Part shown: piece after piece, positions 8,309-16,085 of the stretch
Layout: every line of letters begins with the position of its first letter
Numbering within the stretch: the stretch's first letter is position 1
Assembly (NCBI RefSeq): GCF_008932435.1
Contig: NZ_WBWE01000001.1
Coordinates: 372,001 to 436,000, forward strand
Source: Brucella pseudintermedia
GTDB taxonomy: Bacteria > Pseudomonadota > Alphaproteobacteria > Rhizobiales > Rhizobiaceae
DNA length: 64,000 bases
Direction of reading: 5' to 3'
Translations under genes and position numbers: made by a program
Notes under the pieces: generated by a model
Told to the model about the DNA's origin: nothing
Databases searched by the model: none
Seen by the model: the letters and a program-made list of their open reading frames with translations, nothing else

Positions 8309-9342
8309 ACCGTCACCGTAACCTTGTTGAGATTGCGCGGCTTGTCGGGATCGAACCCCTTGCGGCGCGTGACCGCTTCAATGACGCGGTAATAATTGAT
8401 GAGGGAAACCAGTGGATCGAGATGCGCGTTACCCGTACTCGCCGACGGCAGCCGGAAGCCCGGCGTTTCCGCATCGGACAGCGATACAATGCTCGCCCCA
8501 AACGAATGCAGCCGCTTCAGCGCCTGCATGTTCATGTCAAAGGCTTCGTCGCGCGGCAGGAAGGAAATGATCGGGAAACCCTCTTCCACCAGCCGCATCG
8601 GACCGTGCATCAATTCGGCCAGAGAGAAGGCTTCGGCATGGATATTCGCGGTTTCCTTCGCTTTCAGGGCCGCTTCGAGTGCAATCGCAAAGGCTGTGCC
8701 TCGCCCGCCGGTATAGAGCGAACGCGCATTGAACAGAAGGTTTTCGACCGCTTCGCGGCCATCGGGCTGTGTAGCGGCAAGCGCTTCCGGCAGGCGTTGC
8801 AGCCCAGCTTGCAGGCTTGCTTCACCGCTGGCCGACGCAACGACGCCCGAGAGCGCAGCGACTGCCGCAATAAACGATTTGGTCGCAGCAACGCTCTTTT
8901 CTTCACCGGCATGGAGGGCCAGCACAACATCGGCGGCGTTACCAAGCGGGCTATCGACAACGTTCACGACGGCAATTGTCGTTGCACCGCCCTTTTTGGC
9001 AGCTTCCTGCGCCGCGACAATATCGGGGCTGGCACCGGACTGGGACACGGTGAAGTGCAGACCGTTCTTGAGCTTCAGCTTGGAACCATAGACCGATGCC
9101 ACCGATGGCCCGATGGACGCGACGGGAATGCCCATGGTGATTTCCATCAGATATTTGAAGAATGTCGCCGCATGGTCGGACGAACCGCGCGCGGCGGTGG
9201 TGATGACGGCAGGCTCGCTTTTCTGGAAAATGCGTGCGATTTCCGCGAATGTGCCTGCCTCCTTCTCAAGCAAACCGGCGACAACGGCTGGCGACTGTTC
9301 GGTTTCCTGCAGCATCAGGGAGGAAGGGCTGTTCATGGTCAT
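8305..9342 (-). CDS. nagB-II: Glucosamine-6-phosphate deaminase, NagB-II type (double SIS domain)
   Basis: 345 residues with two SIS domains and no glutaminase domain, so not GlmS. Motifs are TTAARGSSDHAA (residue ~50), VSQSGASPDIV (~105), AEAFSLAELMHGPMRLV (~240) and the GlmS-like C-terminus [12 protein letters not shown]. By family and by its position between the nag regulator and nagA, it should convert glucosamine-6-phosphate to fructose-6-phosphate with release of ammonia. It overlaps both neighbours by four bases. AgaS-like activity on galactosamine-6-phosphate is the main alternative. Confidence 0.85.
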   Translation of the reverse strand: MTMNSPSSLMLQETEQSPAVVAGLLEKEAGTFAEIARIFQKSEPAVITTAARGSSDHAATFFKYLMEITMGIPVASIGPSVASVYGSKLKLKNGLHFTVSQSGASPDIVAAQEAAKKGGATTIAVVNVVDSPLGNAADVVLALHAGEEKSVAATKSFIAAVAALSGVVASASGEASLQAGLQRLPEALAATQPDGREAVENLLFNARSLYTGGRGTAFAIALEAALKAKETANIHAEAFSLAELMHGPMRLVEEGFPIISFLPRDEAFDMNMQALKRLHSFGASIVSLSDAETPGFRLPSASTGNAHLDPLVSLINYYRVIEAVTRRKGFDPDKPRNLNKVTVTV

Positions 9343-10106
9343 TCTCCAATTTTCAGTTCCGCGACGAAATCATAGGCGTCGGCGCGATAATGCGAACGGG
9401 TATATTCGACGATCCGGTCGTCTTCGAGGTGCGAGACACGCTCGATCAGAAGCGCAGGCGCTCCGCGGTGCACGCCAAGCAGGCGGGCTATGCCGGGATC
9501 GAGTGTAACGGCTGTCAGGCGCTGCAAGGCGCGCACCGGCTTGTGGCCGCGCCGCGCCAAAGCGCCATAAAGCGAGGCTTCATCGACGCGGTCCCGGTCC
9601 AGAAAATGGCGTGGAACCACCGCGCGCTCAAAAGCCATCGGCACGCCATCGGCAAGACGCAGGCGGTCCAGCCGCACCACGGTCGTATCAACACCAATCC
9701 CCAGCCGGAAAGCTTCGTCTGGCGATGGCTTATCGATCTTGTTGGTGACGACACGGGCGCCGGGCTCCTTGCCGCGTGACAGCATGTCCTCGGAAAACGA
9801 AGTCAGGCGCCACAAATGCTGGCTGATGCGCGCCGGACGCTCAGCGACGAAAGTGCCGCTGCCGCGCCGCGCCTCCACCACGCCCTGCGTCAGCAATTCT
9901 TTATAAGCATTGCGGACGGTGATACGGCCCACGCCAAGCTGCTCCGCCAGATCGCGCTCCGGCGGCAAGCCGGCAGCAGGCGCCAATTGCCCTTCCTCGA
10001 TCAATTCACCGAGAATACGCGCCAGGTTCCGGTAAAGCGGCCCCGTCAGTTGCGGATCGTGCAATCCGCGCTCTTCGATGGCCGTGATCAATGTGGTTCT
10101 ATTCAT
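9339..10106 (-). CDS. nagR: GntR/HutC-family regulator of amino-sugar catabolism (NagR/DasR-like)
   Basis: 255 residues. An N-terminal GntR winged helix (residues ~20-90; LPPERDLAEQLGVGRITVRN, then GTFVAERP) is followed by a UTRA effector domain. As first gene of the nag operon it is expected to repress it and respond to a phosphorylated amino sugar such as GlcN-6-P or GlcNAc-6-P. Repeated ATAGAACC elements lie at and just upstream of its start codon, which suggests autoregulation. Confidence 0.88.
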   Translation of the reverse strand: MNRTTLITAIEERGLHDPQLTGPLYRNLARILGELIEEGQLAPAAGLPPERDLAEQLGVGRITVRNAYKELLTQGVVEARRGSGTFVAERPARISQHLWRLTSFSEDMLSRGKEPGARVVTNKIDKPSPDEAFRLGIGVDTTVVRLDRLRLADGVPMAFERAVVPRHFLDRDRVDEASLYGALARRGHKPVRALQRLTAVTLDPGIARLLGVHRGAPALLIERVSHLEDDRIVEYTRSHYRADAYDFVAELKIGE

Positions 10107-10135
10107 AACTGATATAATAGAACCTATATAGAACC
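10095..10135 (-). promoter_or_regulatory. Candidate nag operon operator: three ATAGAACC elements
   Basis: On the + strand ATAGAACC occurs at 10117-10124 and 10128-10135, 11 bp apart (one helical turn). An inverted copy, GGTTCTAT, lies at 10095-10102 over codons 2-4 of the regulator gene. This fits an autoregulated GntR operator overlapping the transcription and translation start. Confidence 0.6.
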
Positions 10136-10157
10136 AATAGCAAGTGACAATCTCATG

Positions 10158-10186
10158 AAAAAAGCCCGGTCGGAACCGGGCTTTTC
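10158..10186 (-). terminator. Terminator of the RND efflux operon
   Basis: On the minus strand, AAAAGCCCGGTT-CCG-ACCGGGCTTTTTT starts two bases after the permease stop. The stem is GC-rich and ends in a T-run. Confidence 0.88.
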
Positions 10187-10187
10187 G

Positions 10188-13100
10188 TCAGTGTGGTTGG
10201 GGAGCCGGGTGCGCCTCGGTTGGCGGCTCATCACCGTCGCGTTCAGGCTCCTTGATCCGGAACCAGGCGACATAAAGCGCTGGCAGGAAGAGGAGCGTGA
10301 TTGCCGTACCCGCAATGATGCCGCCCATCATGGCATAGGCCATCGGTCCCCAGAACACTTCGCGCGCGATGGGGATCAACGCAAGACTTGCCGCTGCCGC
10401 CGTGAGCGCGATGGGGCGCATTCGGTGCTGGCTGGCCTGCGTCACTGCATCCCATGGATGCATACCCTCGGCAATATGCTCCTCAACCTGCACAATCAGG
10501 ATGACCGAGTTGCGGATGAGAATGCCTACCAGCGCCAGCACGCCGAGGATCGCCACGAAACCGAGCGGCTTGCCGCTTGGCAGCAAAGCCGCCACGACGC
10601 CGATCAATCCCAGCGGCGCCACAGCCACCACAAGGAAAAGGCGTTGGAAGCTCTGGAGCTGAAGCATCAGGACGGTCGCCATGACGAACAGCATCAGCGG
10701 AACGACCGCAGCGATCGGACCCTGGCTCTTGCCGCTTTCCTCCACCGTGCCTGCCGTCTGGATATAATATCCCGCCGGAAGCTTGTCGGCGAAGGACTTG
10801 ATGGCCGGTGCCAGATCCTTGACGATCGTGTCTGGCATCGTCTTGTCGATGATGCCGGCGGAAACCGTGATCGTTGGAATGCGCGAACGACGGTAGATAA
10901 CCGGCTGCTCCAGTTCATAGCGGAAATTGGCAATCGCCGCCAATGGTACCGATGTCCCGTTGCCGGTTGCGATCTGGAGACTCTGCAGCGTATCGATGGA
11001 GTCCCGTTCCTGCTTCTGCGCCCGCGCGATCACGTCGATCAGATAGATCGAATCCCGCACCTGCGTAATCGTGATCCCGCCAACGATACCGTTGAGGGTC
11101 GTTGCAATATCCTTCGAGGAAATGCCGAGCTTTCTCGCCTTGTCCTGCATCACATCGACGCGAATGACACGGCCCGGCTCGTTCCAATTATAATTGACGA
11201 CACCAAGCCGCTTGTCCGCGCTGAGGATACCGGCAAAATTCTGCGCGACACCTCGCAGTTCCTGGATGTCTGGCCCCGAAATGCGATATTGCACCGGACG
11301 TCCGACGGGCGGTCCAAGCTCCAGATACTTCACATAGACGTCCGTACCGACATAATCCTTGCGCAACACCTCATTGAATTTGTCGCGGAGCCTGTCGCGC
11401 GCTTCGATATCCTTGGCAACAACGACGATTTGCCCGAAATAGGGATTCGCTGGCTGCACATCGAAGGACAGAATGAAGCGGATAGCTCCCTGCCCGATAT
11501 AAGTGCTCCAGTGATCCACATCGGGATTGTCTTTTAGCCTCGTCGCTTCGAACTTTTCCATCTGCGCTCTGGTATCGGTGATGGAGCTGTTCTGTGGCAA
11601 CGTCCAGTCGAGCACCAGTTCGGGCCGGTCGGATTCCGGGAAGAACTGTCGTTCGATAAAGCTCATGCCAAAAACGGACACGAGGAAGAGCGCGACCGTC
11701 GTAACGATCGTGATCCACTTGTGTCTCATGGCTGCGAGCAGAACCTTCGAGAAGATCGCGAAGAACCGGCTGTGTTTTTCTTCATGCGCCTTCATCTTCT
11801 TGGGCAAAAAGGTCACGCCCAGCAGGGGTGCAAAAAGCACCGCCACGATCCATGAAACAATCAGCGAAACCGCTATCACCACAAACAATGTGAATGTGTA
11901 CTCGCCAGCCTGGCTACTGTTCAACCCGATCGGTATGAACCCTGCAATGGTAACAAGCGTACCAGTCAACATGGGAAAGGCGGTGCTCGTATAAACGTAA
12001 GTTGCCGCCTTGTTGATCGGATCGCCGGCCTCAAGCCGCGCCACCATCATTTCAACTGCGATCATCGCATCGTCGACCAGCAGACCGAGCGCGATGATCA
12101 GCGCACCAAGAGACACGCGCTGCAGTGAAATATCCATCAACGACATGATCAGGAAGACAATGGCCAACACCAGCGGGATCGACAGCGAGACAACAAAACC
12201 AGCCCGCACGCCCAGACTGACAAAGCTCACCGCCAGCACAATGATGACAGCCTCGAACAGCGCTTCCGTGAAACCCGAAACTGCCTCCTTGACGACTTGA
12301 GGCTGGTCGGCAACCTTGAAAACATTGACGCCGAGCGGAAGCTCCGCCGTCACCTGGCTCATCATCTTGTCAAGTGCCGCGCCGAACTCGAGCAGGTTGC
12401 CGTTGGGCTTCATGCCTATGCCGAGGCCGATTGCGTCCTGTCCGTTGACGCGGAAAATGGATGTTGGCGGATCCACGTAGCCACGCGTAATCGTCGCCAC
12501 ATCCGAAAGCCGGAAGAAACGGTCATTAACGCGCAGGTTTATCGCCCGCAGATCGGCTTCCGAGGTGAATTGCCCGCTGACGCGCACGCTGATACGCTCT
12601 GGCCCGGCTTCCACAACACCGGACGGCGTGATTGCATTTTGATCCTGCAAGGCTCGGAGGATTGCCTGTTGATCCAGTCCGAGCGCTGCAATCTGGCGTG
12701 TGGAGAACTCCAGATAGATCGCTTCGTCCTGCGCACCGATCAATTCAACCTTGCCCGCACTGGGCAGCGTCAGGATTTTGATTCGCGTACTTTCGGCGTA
12801 GTCTCGCAGCTGTCGCATGGAAAAACCATCCGACGTGAAGGCATAGACATTGCCATAAACGTCACCGAACTGGTCGTTGAAATACGGTCCGAGAACGCCT
12901 TGCGGAAGCGTATTTTGGATGTCGTTCAGAAAGTCGCGCACGTCCGTCCAGGACTTTTTGACCTGTGCGGCCCGCGTCGTATCTTTCAGGAATACGAACA
13001 CGACCGACTTGCCCGCCGTGGTTATGCTGCGTGTATAGTCGAGCGTATCGAGTTCCTCTAGCTTCTTTTCCAGCCGGTCGGTCACCTGATTCAGCGTGTC

Positions 13101-13283
13101 CTCAACGGACGCACCCGGCCAATTGGCTTGCACAACCATTGTCTTGATTGTGAATTCCGGATCTTCCTCCCGACCGAGATCGATATAGGAAATGAAGCCC
13201 GCGACAAGAAAAACGAGCATGAAGTACCAGACGAGGGACCGATGGTTCAGAGCCCAGTCAGACAGATTGAATCCCTTCTTCAC
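10188..13283 (-). CDS. RND-family multidrug efflux permease (HAE1 type, TriC-like arrangement)
   Basis: 1031-residue inner-membrane H+-antiporter. TM1 is at residues ~12-32, a large periplasmic loop runs to ~330, TM2-6 form a cluster, then TM7, a second loop, and TM8-12. The paired proton-relay Asp residues are in TM4 (GLLVDDAMIAVEMM). In TM10 the segment GILIRNSVILIVQ has Arg where AcrB has Lys940, as I recall for this subclass. The start is GTG, overlapping the upstream adaptor stop by four bases. Two adaptor genes precede it, as in Pseudomonas TriABC. No outer-membrane channel gene is nearby, so a shared TolC-type channel is implied. Confidence 0.9.
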   Translation of the reverse strand: MKKGFNLSDWALNHRSLVWYFMLVFLVAGFISYIDLGREEDPEFTIKTMVVQANWPGASVEDTLNQVTDRLEKKLEELDTLDYTRSITTAGKSVVFVFLKDTTRAAQVKKSWTDVRDFLNDIQNTLPQGVLGPYFNDQFGDVYGNVYAFTSDGFSMRQLRDYAESTRIKILTLPSAGKVELIGAQDEAIYLEFSTRQIAALGLDQQAILRALQDQNAITPSGVVEAGPERISVRVSGQFTSEADLRAINLRVNDRFFRLSDVATITRGYVDPPTSIFRVNGQDAIGLGIGMKPNGNLLEFGAALDKMMSQVTAELPLGVNVFKVADQPQVVKEAVSGFTEALFEAVIIVLAVSFVSLGVRAGFVVSLSIPLVLAIVFLIMSLMDISLQRVSLGALIIALGLLVDDAMIAVEMMVARLEAGDPINKAATYVYTSTAFPMLTGTLVTIAGFIPIGLNSSQAGEYTFTLFVVIAVSLIVSWIVAVLFAPLLGVTFLPKKMKAHEEKHSRFFAIFSKVLLAAMRHKWITIVTTVALFLVSVFGMSFIERQFFPESDRPELVLDWTLPQNSSITDTRAQMEKFEATRLKDNPDVDHWSTYIGQGAIRFILSFDVQPANPYFGQIVVVAKDIEARDRLRDKFNEVLRKDYVGTDVYVKYLELGPPVGRPVQYRISGPDIQELRGVAQNFAGILSADKRLGVVNYNWNEPGRVIRVDVMQDKARKLGISSKDIATTLNGIVGGITITQVRDSIYLIDVIARAQKQERDSIDTLQSLQIATGNGTSVPLAAIANFRYELEQPVIYRRSRIPTITVSAGIIDKTMPDTIVKDLAPAIKSFADKLPAGYYIQTAGTVEESGKSQGPIAAVVPLMLFVMATVLMLQLQSFQRLFLVVAVAPLGLIGVVAALLPSGKPLGFVAILGVLALVGILIRNSVILIVQVEEHIAEGMHPWDAVTQASQHRMRPIALTAAAASLALIPIAREVFWGPMAYAMMGGIIAGTAITLLFLPALYVAWFRIKEPERDGDEPPTEAHPAPQPH

Positions 13284-14389
13284 AGGCCCGTTCCTTTCAC
13301 GTCCAGACGGACTTTCTGTCCTTCCTTCAACTCATTCGCACCGGCAATCGCAACGTAACTGCCGACATCGACGCCCCCGGCGACAAAGCTGCTGTCGCCC
13401 CGTTCGATAATCTGCACGTCATGAAGGGAAACCGTTTGTTTGTTCGGGTCGATGATCCAGACACCGGTCTTGCCATTTTCTTCGTGCAGGGATTGGATCG
13501 GCATCGTCACAAGATTTTGTTCGGGCATCGCCATCGCTGCCTGGATCGTTGCGCCAAGACGAAAGCCCTCGGGCGGATTGTCGAGAGCAATGCGCACGCG
13601 CCGCGTGCGTGTTTGCGCGTCTGCCTGCGGTGCGACTTCACGCACGGTGCCCTTTCCGGTGACAGCCGGATCAGCCTGGAGCTGCACATTGAAAGGTGTG
13701 TTGGGCTCAAAATACTGCGTCATGCTATCGGGAATATCGACCACCGCTTCCCGAACATCCGGACGCGCGACCGTCATCACCGTTTGTCCCGCCGCAACGA
13801 CCTGCCCCACTTCGGCAGTCGTTGCTGAAATGACGCCATCGTAATCCGGGCGTAACACGGCATAGCTGCGTTGATCCTGCGCCTTTTTCAACCCCGCTTG
13901 AGCCTTTTCAACTCCCGCCTGCGCGCTGTCCCGCGCCTGCTTTGCAGCATCATAATCGGCCTGAGACACATTATTGCCTTTCAGCAGGATGCGCTGGCGC
14001 TCTTCGCTTGCCGAAGCATTGGCAAACTGTGCCTCAGCGCTCGCCAGATCGGCCCGTGCCGACTGCACGGCAAGGTCGAGATTGGAAGGATCAAGCATGG
14101 CGACCATCTCGTCCTTCTTCACGAGATCGCCCACCTGAACCGGCCGATTGATAATCCGCCCCAGCACACGGAAAGCGAGATCGGTGGAATAGCGAGGCTC
14201 GATCGTGCCGGCAAAACCCGTTTGCGTTACAGGCTGGGGTTCGACCACCATGTAAAGGACCGGACGCGCAACGTCCGAGTTCGCCTGCTGGTCTTCTTCC
14301 TTGCCGCAGGCGCTGAGCAAAACCGCCGCGCCTAGCAAGAAGACATAACCCGTCGAGCGGATCGTGGAAAACCGGATAGCCGTCCTCAT
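13280..14389 (-). CDS. RND efflux periplasmic adaptor (membrane fusion protein), lipoprotein
   Basis: 369 residues. The signal peptide carries a lipobox (LLSAC, Cys about residue 28). A beta-barrel/lipoyl segment starts near residue 50, followed by a helical hairpin (~95-165, rich in A/Q/K) and the second lipoyl half VLRPDYDGVISATTAEVGQ. It bridges the permease and an outer-membrane channel. It is the second of two adaptors in the operon, with ATGA-type overlaps on both sides. Confidence 0.9.
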   Translation of the reverse strand: MRTAIRFSTIRSTGYVFLLGAAVLLSACGKEEDQQANSDVARPVLYMVVEPQPVTQTGFAGTIEPRYSTDLAFRVLGRIINRPVQVGDLVKKDEMVAMLDPSNLDLAVQSARADLASAEAQFANASASEERQRILLKGNNVSQADYDAAKQARDSAQAGVEKAQAGLKKAQDQRSYAVLRPDYDGVISATTAEVGQVVAAGQTVMTVARPDVREAVVDIPDSMTQYFEPNTPFNVQLQADPAVTGKGTVREVAPQADAQTRTRRVRIALDNPPEGFRLGATIQAAMAMPEQNLVTMPIQSLHEENGKTGVWIIDPNKQTVSLHDVQIIERGDSSFVAGGVDVGSYVAIAGANELKEGQKVRLDVKGTGL

Positions 14390-15549
14390 TGTTCAGCGAG
14401 CCCTTCCTGTTCCGGCACGATCTCTGTCGGTTCACCGGAACGCAGCATCTGCGCGCCCTTGGTGACGATCAGTTCGCCTTCCTGTACTCCGCTCTCAACC
14501 AGCAGCCGGCCTTTTTCGTAGGCGAGAATCTGGATCGGAACCAGCGTTGCCACATTCGAATCCGTGGAGAGTCGCCAGACAGCCGGGCGTCCTGCATCCG
14601 AAGTCATCGCGCTCCAGGGCAAAGCGATGACCTTTACGCTTTCCATATGAATCGTGCCCGTCACGGTAGCGCCCAGCGCCATCTGGGGCGGCGTTTGCGC
14701 TATCCCGACCTTGACCCGCACGGTGCCTGTCTGCCCATCGACCGCCGGCGAAATTTCGCGGATCTTGCCTTCGGCGCTGATCGAAGCGTCGGAGAGAAGG
14801 GAGATCGTCACTCCCATCCCGATCTTGGCGTGGTTGACCAGCGTTTCCTGTACATCGAAGATCGCATCGCGCGGCCCGTCCTCGGCAATCGAAAACGCCG
14901 TCTGCGCTGCCTGTACCACCTGACCGGCCTCCACATTGCGCGCGGTGATCACGCCCGAAACAGGCGCTTGCAATTCGGTGTAGGACAGCTGGTCGCGTGC
15001 ATCGTTGAGCTGGCTTTCCGCGCTGGCGAGGGCGCTTTGCGTCGTCTGCAGGTCCTGGTTTGCCTGATCATAGATGCTTCGCGTCGTAAAGCCTTGCGCC
15101 AGCAAAGCCTTCTGCCGCACAAAGTTGGCCTGCGCCTGAACCAGCTGCGCCTGCGCGGCATCCCTGGAGGCCTGCGCAACGCGCAGATTAGCCTGCTCTT
15201 CGACGTCGTCGATACTTGCGAGAGGCTGTCCCATGCTCACATGCTCACCGACCTCTGCCCGACGCTGTACCACCTGACCGTTCAAACGAAACGATACGTT
15301 GACAAGCGATCGCGCCGCTATCGCACCCGATAAAGTCAGCTTCGGCTGATATTCGCTGGCGACCGCTTTCTCCGCCGCTACCGGCACCGTATTGAGCTGG
15401 TCTGCATGCGCCCGAGACGCAGCCCCTGGCACAAGCAGCCCCAGACACACAAGGACTATACCGGCTGTGCCGAAACGGTGAGAAAAGGGCTGGTTCTCAA
15501 CACGCCCTCCTCCATTCCGCAAACCGTAAATGAGTGAACTTACTGTCAT
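14386..15549 (-). CDS. RND efflux periplasmic adaptor (membrane fusion protein), first gene of operon
   Basis: 387 residues. An atypically long N-terminus is followed by a hydrophobic segment and a likely cleavage site near residue 49 (ASRAHA/DQLNT). Lipoyl halves flank a coiled hairpin (VAQASRDAAQAQLVQAQAN region), with the second half at ELQAPVSGVITARNVEAGQ. The ATG lies inside a 28-bp palindrome. A strong GGAGGAGGG is present 12 codons in, but no in-frame start follows it at good spacing, so the first ATG is kept. Confidence 0.87.
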   Translation of the reverse strand: MTVSSLIYGLRNGGGRVENQPFSHRFGTAGIVLVCLGLLVPGAASRAHADQLNTVPVAAEKAVASEYQPKLTLSGAIAARSLVNVSFRLNGQVVQRRAEVGEHVSMGQPLASIDDVEEQANLRVAQASRDAAQAQLVQAQANFVRQKALLAQGFTTRSIYDQANQDLQTTQSALASAESQLNDARDQLSYTELQAPVSGVITARNVEAGQVVQAAQTAFSIAEDGPRDAIFDVQETLVNHAKIGMGVTISLLSDASISAEGKIREISPAVDGQTGTVRVKVGIAQTPPQMALGATVTGTIHMESVKVIALPWSAMTSDAGRPAVWRLSTDSNVATLVPIQILAYEKGRLLVESGVQEGELIVTKGAQMLRSGEPTEIVPEQEGLAEQ

Positions 15550-15553
15550 TTAC
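15526..15553. promoter_or_regulatory. Palindrome over the start codon of the RND operon (candidate repressor site)
   Basis: GTAAATGA (15526-15533) and TCATTTAC (15546-15553) form perfect 8-bp arms around a 12-bp centre. The start codon of the first adaptor (15547-15549) lies in one arm. Could bind a TetR/MarR-type repressor encoded elsewhere, or form an RNA hairpin hiding the start. Confidence 0.5.
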
Positions 15554-15591
15554 ATTATTCTCACTGGTTCAGTTCGTATGAGGATGCAATT

Positions 15592-15617
15592 AAAGCCGCG
15601 CAAAGAAAAGCGGCTTT
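15592..15617 (-). terminator. Possible terminator hairpin after the YdeP-like operon
   Basis: AAAGCCGC (15592-15599) pairs with GCGGCTTT (15610-15617). On the minus strand it is followed by a weak T-rich stretch, about 160 bases after the small winged-helix gene. The rest of the AT-rich gap 15618-15776 shows nothing I can name. Confidence 0.5.
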
Positions 15618-15776
15618 GTAAAATATCTGGATTCTTAGTTATCTCTGTTGAAATAGATTCAGGAATGCTAAAATAAAACAACCGGGCGGCCTTTGCCTTT
15701 CATAAGAATATTTGCAATCAGAAATATACAGACATGCAGAATTTAAAGAAATATTCTTGGAATGCCGAAATTATCG

Positions 15777-16085
15777 TTAACCTTCCAAACTCCTCACCTC
15801 CCGGACCAGCCTTTGCCCGGCAGCGTTCAATTCATAACGTGTGCGTTGCGTGCGCGGATCGCGCTGCCTGATCCGCACATAACCATGGTCTTGCCCTAGT
15901 ACTGAAATTTCCCGAAGCACCAGCGCGTGCGCAACACTCAGCATCCGCGCAAAGGTTCGGCTGTCGGACGCAATATCCAGCGCCAGCGCTGCGATAATAC
16001 CCGCGCCCAGACCCGAAAGACTGCGGGACGCGGTAAGGAGAGCATCGACCATCGCCATATATTCCGCCTCGCTCTCATCCATCAT
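15777..16085 (-). CDS. Small winged-helix (MarR-like) protein coupled to the molybdoenzyme gene
   Basis: 102 residues. Helical N-terminus (MMDESEAEYMAMVDALLTAS), a Ser/Thr-rich turn, a recognition-helix-like SRTFARMLSVAHALVLREIS, and a C-terminal wing RIRQRDPRTQRTRYELNAAG of MarR type. The first ATG overlaps the stop of the YdeP-like gene by four bases, so the two are translationally coupled. Function is not known. It could be a transcription factor, or a repurposed winged-helix partner of the oxidoreductase. It is shorter than a normal MarR protein (about 140-150). Confidence 0.65.
   Translation of the reverse strand: MMDESEAEYMAMVDALLTASRSLSGLGAGIIAALALDIASDSRTFARMLSVAHALVLREISVLGQDHGYVRIRQRDPRTQRTRYELNAAGQRLVREVRSLEG

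Noticed and set aside
10155-11537. 460-codon open frame on the + strand
   Set aside because: Antisense to the 3' part of the RND permease; low-complexity His/Arg/Asp content and no recognisable domain.
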